From positions 1-5,834 of the forward strand of contig NZ_JAHHQJ010000023.1 of NCBI RefSeq assembly GCF_020026455.1: 5,834 bases of DNA, in the 5' to 3' direction. This stretch comes from Alistipes sp. (GTDB taxonomy: Bacteria; Bacteroidota; Bacteroidia; Bacteroidales; Rikenellaceae). Positions within the stretch are counted from its first letter, which is position 1; each line of letters starts with the position of its first letter. Under the pieces are notes generated by a model. It made no database searches and was not told the origin of the DNA. It saw only the letters and a list, made by a program, of their open reading frames with translations. Both the position numbers and the translations under genes were made by a program. This document shows positions 1 to 5,289 of this stretch, one piece after another.

Positions 1-55
1 GAGGTTTTCCGGAGGTTTTCCGGAGGTTTTCCGGAGGTTTTCCGGAGGTTTTCCG
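1..55. repeat. Perfect 11-bp tandem repeat, five copies
   Basis: Five exact, uninterrupted copies of the unit GAGGTTTTCCG run from the first base, so the array probably continues upstream of the window. The unit length is not a multiple of three, so any reading frame would shift at each copy, which argues against coding. It lies downstream of the minus-strand cdaA gene. The perfect identity suggests recent expansion by slippage or a copy-number-variable locus; that is inference. Confidence 0.95.
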
Positions 56-97
56 CCGGTGCTTCGGTGTTTCTTTGCCGGCTTTTGGGTTGTCCTC

Positions 98-116
98 CGC
101 CGATTCTTTATCGGCG
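98..116. other. Small inverted repeat downstream of cdaA
   Basis: A 7-bp perfect stem (CGCCGAT / ATCGGCG) encloses the 5-nt loop TCTTT. It lies about 130 nt past the cdaA stop. There is no T-tract following it on the minus strand, so it is not a convincing intrinsic terminator. It might act as a 3'-end stabilising hairpin or be chance. Confidence 0.3.
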
Positions 117-126
117 CTTTGTCGGC

Positions 127-218
127 TCTCCACCAACTCTCCACCAACTCTCCGTCAACTTTACGCCAGCCTCTCCGTCAGCCTCTCTGCCAACCTTTCC
201 GCCAGCCTATCCGCCAAC
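127..218. repeat. Degenerate 11/12-bp tandem repeat, eight copies
   Basis: Eight adjacent units resemble CTCTCCGCCAAC. The four at 171-218 are 12 bp long and the four at 127-170 are 11 bp long. The two copies at 127-148 are identical; the others differ at one to several positions. On the minus strand the units read as GTTGGCGGAGAG-like blocks directly after cdaA. No gene is supported in 1-246; the open frames there only reflect the low-complexity sequence. Confidence 0.85.
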
Positions 219-246
219 TTTCCCCCTCCCGGCTGCCTTCCGGAGC

Positions 247-1047
247 CTATTCGGCGACCTCTTTCTTCGAGCGTTTGCGCGAGTTGATCGTCAGGTAGCG
301 CTGCAGGGTCTGCTGCAGACGGACGGGGTCGACCCGCTGGTGGATTTCACCGCCCTGGGCGATGGATATTTCGCCGGTCTCCTCCGAGACGACGATGATG
401 ATGGCGTCCGAGATCTCGCTCATGCCGATCGCCGCGCGGTGTCGCGTGCCGAACGACTTGGGCACGTCGCTCTGCGTCACCGGGAGGATGCACTTGGCCG
501 CCACGATCCGGTCGCCCTCGATCAGTGTTGCGCCGTCGTGCAGCGGGGCGTTCTTGAAGAAGATGTTCTTGATCAGCGACGTCGACACCTTGGCGTCGAG
601 GGCTATGCCGCCTTCGGCGATCAGGCGCAGGTCGCTCTGCTGCCCGATGACAATGAGTGCCCCGGTCTTGGCTTCGGACATTTCGCGGCATGCCGTGACG
701 ATCGGCACGACATTGGTCTGCACGGTGTCCTCGCCGGTCGAGAAGATGCGGGTGATGAAGTTGAATTGTTTCTGGCGCATGCCGATCATCTGCAGGAAGC
801 GCCTCAGTTCGGGCTGGAAGACGATGATCAGTGCGATGGCTCCCACCGAGATCAGCTGCCCGAGGATCGTCGACAGCAGCTCCATGTTCAGAGCGCGGAC
901 GACCACCCAGAGCAGGTAGACGGCAATGATTCCCGAGAGAATATAGGGTGCATTGGTTCCCTTGGTCATGCGGTAAATCCAGTACATGATCATGGCCACC
1001 AGAATGATGTCTATCAGGTCGACGAATGTGAACGGAACGAATCCCAT
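247..1047 (-). CDS. cdaA: Diadenylate cyclase CdaA (c-di-AMP synthase)
   Basis: This is a membrane-bound diadenylate cyclase, also called DacA, which condenses two ATP into the second messenger c-di-AMP. In the 266-residue product, three hydrophobic segments (about 8-24, 36-50 and 60-77) precede a cytoplasmic DisA_N-type catalytic domain (about 100-255). The hallmark motifs are present: DGA at 171-173 (in PLHDGATLIEGDRI) and RHR at 202-204 (in GTRHRAAIGMSE). The SEETGEISIA stretch at 221-230 is also typical. Length matches the CdaA family (about 270 residues), so the protein looks intact. The start is the first ATG after an exact Bacteroidetes promoter, 37 nt downstream of its -7 element. No cdaR or glmM neighbour, as in Firmicutes, is present, and no folP gene lies directly upstream; the gene appears to be its own transcription unit. 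Family assignment is very secure; activity is inferred from the motifs. Confidence 0.96.
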   Translation of the reverse strand: MGFVPFTFVDLIDIILVAMIMYWIYRMTKGTNAPYILSGIIAVYLLWVVVRALNMELLSTILGQLISVGAIALIIVFQPELRRFLQMIGMRQKQFNFITRIFSTGEDTVQTNVVPIVTACREMSEAKTGALIVIGQQSDLRLIAEGGIALDAKVSTSLIKNIFFKNAPLHDGATLIEGDRIVAAKCILPVTQSDVPKSFGTRHRAAIGMSEISDAIIIVVSEETGEISIAQGGEIHQRVDPVRLQQTLQRYLTINSRKRSKKEVAE

Positions 1048-1084
1048 CGTGTATCAGAATATTTATCAGGTTTCAGTTATCGGA

Positions 1085-1116
1085 CAAAGATATAAAAAAG
1101 TTGGTCCGCTGCCAAA
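1085..1116 (-). promoter_or_regulatory. Consensus Bacteroidetes promoter for cdaA
   Basis: Read on the minus strand, TTTG (1116-1113) is followed after 20 nt by TATCTTTG (1092-1085). This exactly matches the Bacteroidetes primary sigma factor consensus TTTG-N19-21-TAnnTTTG. Transcription would start near 1079, giving a leader of about 30 nt. It is the best support that cdaA is transcribed independently of the OmpH gene. Confidence 0.8.
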
Positions 1117-1160
1117 CCGGACCGCCTGCGATCGGGCAAACGGCACAACATTCCGAAGGT

Positions 1161-1296
1161 GTCGTTGCAGGGGCGGAGGTGTCGATGCCGGGGAAGAGAT
1201 GTCGTTGCAGGGCCGGAGGTGTCATTGCAGGGGAGGAGGTGTCGCTGCAGAGCGGAGGTGTCATTGCTGGGCCGGATGTCGTTTCGGGGCCGGAGG
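1161..1296. repeat. Degenerate 18-20-bp tandem repeat, seven copies
   Basis: Seven consecutive units start with GTCGTTGCAG-like sequence and mostly end in CGGAGGT. They begin at 1161, 1181, 1201, 1221, 1241, 1260 and 1278. The first four are 20 bp and the last three are 18-19 bp. A typical copy at 1201-1220 reads GTCGTTGCAGGGCCGGAGGT. The array fills the gap between the OmpH terminator and the cdaA promoter without overlapping either. No gene is supported here; the short open frames on both strands simply translate the repeat. Confidence 0.88.
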
Positions 1297-1301
1297 CATA
1301 A

Positions 1302-1340
1302 AAAATACCGACTTCCGCCGTTCGGGGAAGCCGGTATTTT
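1302..1340 (-). terminator. Intrinsic terminator of the OmpH-family gene
   Basis: A 9-bp perfect outer stem (AAAATACCG / CGGTATTTT) continues, after one A-C mismatch, into a 5-bp inner stem (CTTCC / GGAAG) around a 9-nt loop. On the minus strand the 3' arm ends in a run of T. It begins about 18 nt after the OmpH stop. The plus strand also ends in T-rich sequence, so it could work in both directions, although no plus-strand gene ends here. Confidence 0.85.
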
Positions 1341-1358
1341 GTTTTTCGCGGGCCGGGC

Positions 1359-1946
1359 CTACTTTTTCTCGGTTTTTTTGTCGGCGGCATACAGCTCGTT
1401 GACCTTCGCCAGCACGGCGGGGGTGATGTTGAGCGTTGTGTCGGCGTCGATCAGTGCCGAGGCGTTGAGGATGAGCTTGTACTTCTTGCCGCTGTTGATC
1501 TCCTGCACGGCACGGTGCAGCAGGTCCTGGGCGCGGTTGGTGAATACGTAGTTCTCCTCGTCGAGCGTCTGAGCCTCCTTCTGGGCGTTGCTCTGGTAGG
1601 AGGCGACCCTTTTCTGAATGCTCTCCTGCTGCGCCTGCGCATCGCGCGAGGTGATCAGTCCCTTTTCGTACTTCTGCTGCAACTGTGCGGCTTCGGCCTG
1701 GAGATTCTGTTCGCGCTGCGCCCAGCTCTTCTGTGCCTTTTCGGTCTTCTCCTGAAGTGCTACGCCTTCGTTCTTGTAGAGGTCGCACTGGGCCAGCACG
1801 GCTTCGACCTGAACGTATGCGATGTCGCTCGAAACAACCTGCTGCGCCGCCGCCTCGGCCGTAACTTCGGCCTGCCCGGAGGTCTTCGTGCCGCAGGCCG
1901 CGAGGAGGAGAGCCGCAGCCAGCGCCGGAAAGAGAGTTTTTTTCAT
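1359..1946 (-). CDS. OmpH/Skp-family chaperone, predicted lipoprotein
   Basis: A 195-residue envelope protein of the Skp/OmpH family, whose members are jawed periplasmic chaperones that hold unfolded outer-membrane proteins. Residues 1-17 form a lipoprotein signal peptide with lipobox LAAC (15-18), so the mature N terminus would be lipidated Cys18. A short beta-strand segment, IAYVQVEAVLAQCDLYKN (42-59), matches the first conserved strand of the family. A long Gln/Glu/Lys/Ala-rich coiled coil follows (about 60-148). The C-terminal part, KKYKLILNAS (154-163) and the LNITPAVLAKVNELYAA helix (172-188), closes the trimerisation core. Classical Skp is soluble; here a membrane anchor is predicted. 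The gene is divergent from ruvA and followed by a clear terminator, with no bamA/omp85 neighbour in the window. Family membership is confident; client specificity is unknown. Confidence 0.92.
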   Translation of the reverse strand: MKKTLFPALAAALLLAACGTKTSGQAEVTAEAAAQQVVSSDIAYVQVEAVLAQCDLYKNEGVALQEKTEKAQKSWAQREQNLQAEAAQLQQKYEKGLITSRDAQAQQESIQKRVASYQSNAQKEAQTLDEENYVFTNRAQDLLHRAVQEINSGKKYKLILNASALIDADTTLNITPAVLAKVNELYAADKKTEKK

Positions 1947-1981
1947 ATCGTTTTTTTGTTTGTTTAGTTAATTATTCAGCA

Positions 1982-2018
1982 TTTGAGACACAAAGGTAAA
2001 AAAAAATCTTTACTTTTG
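1982..2018 (+). promoter_or_regulatory. Candidate ruvA promoter
   Basis: TACTTTTG at 2011-2018 matches the TAnnTTTG -7 consensus and lies 27 nt before the ruvA ATG. The nearest TTTG upstream (1982-1985) is 25 nt away, longer than the usual 19-21, so the -33 element is weak or absent. The -7 element lies inside the spacer of the opposing OmpH promoter. Confidence 0.55.
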
Positions 2019-2023
2019 TCCAA
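1991..2023 (-). promoter_or_regulatory. Candidate promoter of the OmpH-family gene
   Basis: On the minus strand TACCTTTG (1998-1991) exactly matches the TAnnTTTG -7 consensus. A partial -33 match, TTGG (2023-2020), sits 21 nt upstream. Transcription would begin near 1985, giving a leader of about 40 nt before the ATG at 1946. Confidence 0.6.
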
Positions 2024-2045
2024 CCCGCAGCAAAAATTGAAAAAC

Positions 2046-2627
2046 ATGTACGAATACATCAAGGGCACAATCGCCGAAGTGGCTCCCGCTTACGCAGTTA
2101 TCGACGTCGGCGGGGTGGGCTACTACCTCCATATTTCGCTCGAAACCTACTCCGCGATCGAACACGAGACCGAGACCCGGCTCTACGTCCATTATGTCGT
2201 GCGCGAGGATGCGCAGCTGCTTTACGGCTTTGCGACCAAGGCCGAGCGGGAGTTGTTCCGCTTGCTGATCGGCGTTTCGGGCGTTGGCGGCAACACGGCG
2301 CGGATGGTCCTTTCGACTTATTCGCCGCGCGAGTTGCAGGGGATCATCACGGCGGGCAACGCCGTGCTGCTGAAAAACGTCAAGGGACTGGGTCTCAAGA
2401 CGGCGCAGAAGATCATCGTCGAGCTGAGCGGCAAACTCATGATGTCGGGCGCCGACGATGCCGGTGCGCAGCCCGGAGCGGGCGGAAGTTTCGACGAGGC
2501 CTTTGCGGCACTCTCCATGTTGGGCTTCGCCCGGGCCCCGATCGAAAAGGTCCTGCGGGGCCTTCTGCGCGAATCGCCTGCAGCTCCGGTCGAGGAGCTG
2601 ATCCGGATGGCCTTGAAAAAGCTCTGA
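2046..2627 (+). CDS. ruvA: Holliday junction DNA helicase subunit RuvA
   Basis: RuvA binds four-way DNA junctions as a tetramer and directs the RuvB motor for branch migration during recombination and repair. The 193-residue product has the family's three parts. An N-terminal OB fold (1-64) starts MYEYIKGTIAEV and carries acidic pin residues Glu54-Asp55 in VREDAQLLYGF. Domain II has two helix-hairpin-helix motifs, SGVGGNTA (about 77-84) and KGLGLKTAQKIIVEL (about 112-126). An Ala/Gly-rich flexible linker (about 135-147) leads to the small RuvB-binding domain III (148-193). An in-frame ATG at 1983 would add 21 residues, but they are lysine-rich and unlike RuvA, and lie upstream of the likely transcription start, so 2046 is preferred. 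It is divergent from the OmpH gene; ruvB is not in the window. The protein appears complete and normal. Confidence 0.97.
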   Translation: MYEYIKGTIAEVAPAYAVIDVGGVGYYLHISLETYSAIEHETETRLYVHYVVREDAQLLYGFATKAERELFRLLIGVSGVGGNTARMVLSTYSPRELQGIITAGNAVLLKNVKGLGLKTAQKIIVELSGKLMMSGADDAGAQPGAGGSFDEAFAALSMLGFARAPIEKVLRGLLRESPAAPVEELIRMALKKL

Positions 2628-2707
2628 TCCGGCCGTCGCGGGCGTGGGGATATGCCATGAGGGAGGTGCGAATTTTTGAATGACACCACCGAATATTTCT
2701 CCTGTCT

Positions 2708-2738
2708 TTTGTTTTGAAGCTATTTTGTCGTATATTTG
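2708..2738 (+). promoter_or_regulatory. Consensus promoter for the membrane microprotein
   Basis: TTTG (2708-2711), a 19-nt spacer and TATATTTG (2731-2738) fit the Bacteroidetes TTTG-N19-TAnnTTTG consensus exactly. A start near 2745 would give a leader of about 34 nt. The 80 nt between the ruvA stop and this site show no convincing terminator, so some ruvA read-through is possible. Confidence 0.78.
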
Positions 2739-2778
2739 TATTTTAATAGTTTTTTTAACGACATTTTAACAGGCTTCT

Positions 2779-2928
2779 ATGGAAAACGTTCCCCTAGGAT
2801 TTATTTTGATTTTATTCGGTGTCTTTGTCGCGGCTATTGTGTTGACGGCCATCTCTATTGCGAGGAAGCAACGCAAGCTGCAGCGGCTCAAGAATCCGCA
2901 CAAGGACTATTACCGGAAAAAGAGATAA
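2779..2928 (+). CDS. Single-pass membrane microprotein (49 residues), function unknown
   Basis: The sequence encodes a 49-residue protein beginning MENVPLGFILILFGVFVAA. Residues 7-27 form one hydrophobic membrane helix. Residues 29-49 are strongly basic (RKQRKLQRLK...YYRKKR), which by the positive-inside rule places the C terminus in the cytoplasm. I do not recognise a named family. The gene call rests on context: an exact Bacteroidetes promoter upstream, an intrinsic terminator 22 nt after the stop, and a composition expected of a real small membrane protein. It sits alone between ruvA and the lipoprotein pair. Possible roles include an accessory subunit or regulator of a membrane complex, but nothing in the sequence shows which. 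Confidence 0.8.
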   Translation: MENVPLGFILILFGVFVAAIVLTAISIARKQRKLQRLKNPHKDYYRKKR

Positions 2929-2950
2929 TCGGAATTTCCGACTTTTGAGG

Positions 2951-2979
2951 TCGCCCGCATGCAAAGCGGGCGATTTTTT
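2951..2979 (+). terminator. Intrinsic terminator after the microprotein gene
   Basis: A perfect 8-bp GC-rich stem (TCGCCCGC / GCGGGCGA) closes a 7-nt loop and is followed by six T. It separates the microprotein transcript from the downstream lipoprotein operon. Confidence 0.92.
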
Positions 2980-2986
2980 ACGTTTC

Positions 2987-3019
2987 TTGTTCATAAATCG
3001 GATTGTTTTTGTAAATTTG
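2987..3019 (+). promoter_or_regulatory. Candidate promoter of the FKBP-like lipoprotein operon
   Basis: TAAATTTG (3012-3019) matches the TAnnTTTG -7 consensus exactly. A partial -33 element, TTG (2987-2989), lies 22 nt upstream. It is the only promoter-like site between the preceding terminator and the gene. The -7 box ends only 15 nt before the ATG at 3035, so the leader would be very short. Confidence 0.6.
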
Positions 3020-3034
3020 CACAATTATATGTCG

Positions 3035-3637
3035 ATGAAACGAATATTCACCACATTGCTTTTCGCACTGCCCCTGCTGTTCTGCGGCTGCTCGGATGAG
3101 GAGGACATCCTGCCCGAACAGCGCCAGAAAATCGTCTCCTATCTTGAGAAGACGCACGCTCCGGCGCTGATCCCGGAGTCGCAGGTTGAGGCCGGGAGCC
3201 AGCAGCGGTTCTACACCATGTCGGGCGGCACGGTCTATCGCTATATCGACAATTTCTACCGCGACGGGCGGAATGGGCTTCCGGAGATCACCGCCACGGC
3301 GAAGGCGATCATCACCTTCCGAACCTATGTCTTCACCTTTTCGAACATCACCGATTCGACCTTCCCGTTCTACTCGAACGATCCCGCCCTGCAGCAGGCC
3401 TATGAGGATGAGGGGCTGACGCCCGGGGCCTGGTCTTTCGAACCGCTTCGGGTCGATATGCGGGGTAACATACTAAATGGACTGCGGCATGCGTTACTTG
3501 GTTGTCGCGAAGGCGATGTCGTCGAGGCCTACATGACCTACAACATGGCCTACGGGGACAAATATATGAGTACGATTCCGCGGGAAAGCCCCATCGCCTG
3601 GTTTTTCACGGTCGAAAGCGTGGAATACGACCAATAG
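3035..3637 (+). CDS. FKBP-like lipoprotein, probably surface or outer-membrane anchored
   Basis: A 200-residue predicted lipoprotein. Residues 1-18 form a signal peptide (MKRIFTTLLFALPLLFCG), with Cys19 the likely lipidated residue. The following SDEED is acidic, like Bacteroidetes lipoprotein export signals that send proteins to the cell surface. The C-terminal half resembles an FKBP-type peptidyl-prolyl isomerase fold: NGLRHALLGCREGDVVEAY (147-165), MAYG (171-174), IP (181-182) and IAWFFTVESVE (187-197) follow the order of the family's helix, Ala-Tyr-Gly, Ile-Pro and last beta strand. The N-terminal half of the domain is divergent, so catalysis is uncertain. An ATG at 3029 would add only Met-Ser; 3035 is chosen because it gives a standard signal peptide and a longer leader. 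It is the first gene of a likely two-gene operon with the larger FKBP-like lipoprotein. Lipoprotein status is well supported, the fold moderately so. Confidence 0.85.
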   Translation: MKRIFTTLLFALPLLFCGCSDEEDILPEQRQKIVSYLEKTHAPALIPESQVEAGSQQRFYTMSGGTVYRYIDNFYRDGRNGLPEITATAKAIITFRTYVFTFSNITDSTFPFYSNDPALQQAYEDEGLTPGAWSFEPLRVDMRGNILNGLRHALLGCREGDVVEAYMTYNMAYGDKYMSTIPRESPIAWFFTVESVEYDQ

Positions 3638-3673
3638 ACAGAACACCGAATTTATAGAATTGCAGAACAAAAT

Positions 3674-5251
3674 ATGAAGTTGATCACCCGTTTTCTCTAC
3701 CTCTCGGCTGCCGGCATCCTGTTGCTGGGCTCATGTGCCAAGGAGCAGACCGAGTCGTATGACAAATTCGAGAACCAGGCCCTTGAGGCGTGGATGACGC
3801 AGAACCGCCGGGATCTGCTGAAAAACTACCAGTCCGACGGCGGCTATTACGTCGAGGTCCTCGCGGCCGGGAATCCCGCCGCCAAGCCGATAAACGACAC
3901 CGCCTGCTGGGTGAAGTTCGACTTCTCGGGTCGCGATTTGAACGGCAACATCGTGCTCACGCGGCGTTCCGGCGAAGCCCGCCAGCTTGGCACCTTCACC
4001 AAATACACCCACTATGTTCCCTTCTACCGCTACTGCGGCACGGAGAATACGAGCCTGATGGAGGGAACTTTCCTGGCCATGCGCAATACGCTTCACCTCG
4101 ATCCGGACTACGCCGCCGGCAAGAGTGTCGACCCCGAGTTTCTGCTGCGCGATGGCTCCAAGGTGCGGCTCTACCTTCCCTCGCGTATCGTCGGCAACGG
4201 CGTGCAGGGCGACGGCGGCTACGAGGGACAGTTCGACCTGAGTGCCAATCGTCCGCTCATCGTCGAAATGGAGATCCGCGATATGGTGAAAAACCCGCTG
4301 GAGGCCGAAGGTTCCCTGGTGGACGCCTTCTGCAAGGGTAACGGCGGTATGGTGATGTTCACTAAGGACGGCAAGGACGGATCGGAAAAACGCCCGACCG
4401 ATCCCAAGGATTCGAAACACCCCTATAACCGTGCGGAACGGTGGGTGAGCGCCTGCGATACCGTGGCCCAGCTCTATGTCGATGTGCGCTACGATCCGGC
4501 CAAGGAACTTGCCGGGGACAAGTTCTCCTTCTCGTTTCCCGTCGGCAGCGAGCGCAACGAACCCTATAAAGACGGGTTCAAGCCCTATGACGGCTCCGAT
4601 CTGGAGAAGGAGATCGCAGAGGCGCTCGTGAAGCGCTTCCACGGCAAGGATGACAAATACGAAGTCTACAAGGGTGTCGCCGGCCTCGATGCCGACTCGG
4701 TCGGTATGGAAGGCACGGCCAAGATCTGGTATATCGGCCGCTTCCTCGACGGGTTCATCTTCGACACGAACATCGACGAGGTGAAGCAGATCGTCTACGG
4801 CGAAGTGCGCCGCAGCGGTTCGGCTCATTCCTACAACCTGAAGAGCCCCGATCTGATTACGGCGTTTTATTACACGGTCCCGCATCTGAAATACGGACAG
4901 TGGGCGACGCTGGTCACCACGTCGACCAATGCCTACGGCACGATGGGCAAGAGCGGCGGCTCAACTACGACGACCAGTTCGAACGGCTACACGTCGAGCT
5001 ATTACGATTACCTGAACTTCCTGAACTATTCGCAGATGTACTACGGCAATAACGGCTATTACGGCGGTTATTACAACGATTACTACGGCTACGGTGGTTT
5101 GGGTAACTACGGTTATTACGGGGGTTATTACGGGGGCTACGGCGACTATTACGACTCGGGCACGACGACGACCACGACCGAGGTCTATACCGACATCCCG
5201 CCCTTCACGCCGCTTGTTTTCCAGATCTACATCGAGCCCAAGAGCGAATAA
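3674..5251 (+). CDS. Large lipoprotein with two FKBP-like domains and a Tyr/Gly-rich flap insertion
   Basis: A 525-residue predicted lipoprotein with signal peptide 1-20 and lipobox LGSC (18-21; Cys21 lipidated). Two FKBP-like regions can be read. The first (about 75-205) aligns without gaps to the second at KFDFSGRDLNGNIVLT (81-96) but has Phe, Val and Leu where FKBPs carry the active-site Tyr, Phe and Asp; it ends RPLIVEMEI. The second (about 346-523) keeps the key positions: Tyr353, Phe363-Asp364, Leu394-Ile395, Ala-Tyr-Gly 420-422, Ile-Pro-Pro 508-510 and Phe516. About 85 residues are inserted between Ala-Tyr-Gly and Ile-Pro-Pro, with 22 Tyr and 14 Gly in 439-494 and Thr runs on each side. 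A linker (206-345) separates the domains. The gene starts 36 nt after the preceding lipoprotein gene with no promoter between, and ends at a strong terminator. The likely role is envelope protein folding or a surface scaffold; proline-isomerase activity of domain 2 is inference. Confidence 0.87.
   Translation: MKLITRFLYLSAAGILLLGSCAKEQTESYDKFENQALEAWMTQNRRDLLKNYQSDGGYYVEVLAAGNPAAKPINDTACWVKFDFSGRDLNGNIVLTRRSGEARQLGTFTKYTHYVPFYRYCGTENTSLMEGTFLAMRNTLHLDPDYAAGKSVDPEFLLRDGSKVRLYLPSRIVGNGVQGDGGYEGQFDLSANRPLIVEMEIRDMVKNPLEAEGSLVDAFCKGNGGMVMFTKDGKDGSEKRPTDPKDSKHPYNRAERWVSACDTVAQLYVDVRYDPAKELAGDKFSFSFPVGSERNEPYKDGFKPYDGSDLEKEIAEALVKRFHGKDDKYEVYKGVAGLDADSVGMEGTAKIWYIGRFLDGFIFDTNIDEVKQIVYGEVRRSGSAHSYNLKSPDLITAFYYTVPHLKYGQWATLVTTSTNAYGTMGKSGGSTTTTSSNGYTSSYYDYLNFLNYSQMYYGNNGYYGGYYNDYYGYGGLGNYGYYGGYYGGYGDYYDSGTTTTTTEVYTDIPPFTPLVFQIYIEPKSE
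4988..5155 (+). repeat. Tyr/Gly-rich low-complexity coding segment
   Basis: Within the large lipoprotein, codons 439-494 encode irregular repeats of YYGGYY, NDYYGYGG and GGYGDYY type. At DNA level the block contains recurring GGTTATTACGG-like words. The reading frame is uninterrupted. Such a segment is probably flexible or disordered and may vary in length between strains. Confidence 0.85.
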
Positions 5252-5289
5252 TCCGCTTTTCCGGCCCTGAACAACGCGCGTCCGATCCG

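Noticed and set aside
67..1095. Long plus-strand open frame of 342 codons across the cdaA locus
   Set aside because: It runs antisense to cdaA, has a His/Asp-rich composition typical of reversed GC-rich coding sequence, no recognisable domain, and starts in tandem repeats.
986..1402. Open frames on both strands through the 20-bp repeat array
   Set aside because: Their products are translations of the repeat (CRCRGG-like or PAMTPP-like). They cross the cdaA promoter and the OmpH terminator, and unit length varies between 18 and 20 bp.
1515..1967. Plus-strand open frame of 150 codons antisense to the OmpH-family gene
   Set aside because: It is fully explained as a shadow of the coiled-coil coding sequence and has no promoter or recognisable protein features.
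1983..2045. Upstream ATG extending RuvA by 21 residues
   Set aside because: The extra residues are lysine-rich and unlike RuvA, and the candidate -7 promoter element lies inside the extension. The family's conserved start is at 2046.
2929..2941. Short palindrome TCGGAATTTCCGA right after the microprotein stop
   Set aside because: Its loop would be one base, too tight for a stable hairpin, and the real terminator stem follows ten bases later. It could be an operator, but nothing supports that.
2736..2948. Alternative 70-codon plus-strand frame overlapping the microprotein
   Set aside because: It begins inside the -7 promoter region and runs past the microprotein stop, with no recognisable features. 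The 49-residue frame in another phase has a clean membrane helix and better placed start.
3731..4885. Minus-strand open frame of 384 codons antisense to the large lipoprotein gene
   Set aside because: The plus strand has a clear lipoprotein signal, FKBP-like motifs, promoter and terminator. The antisense product is Val/Gly/His-rich with no domain and no promoter, a usual artefact of GC-rich codons.
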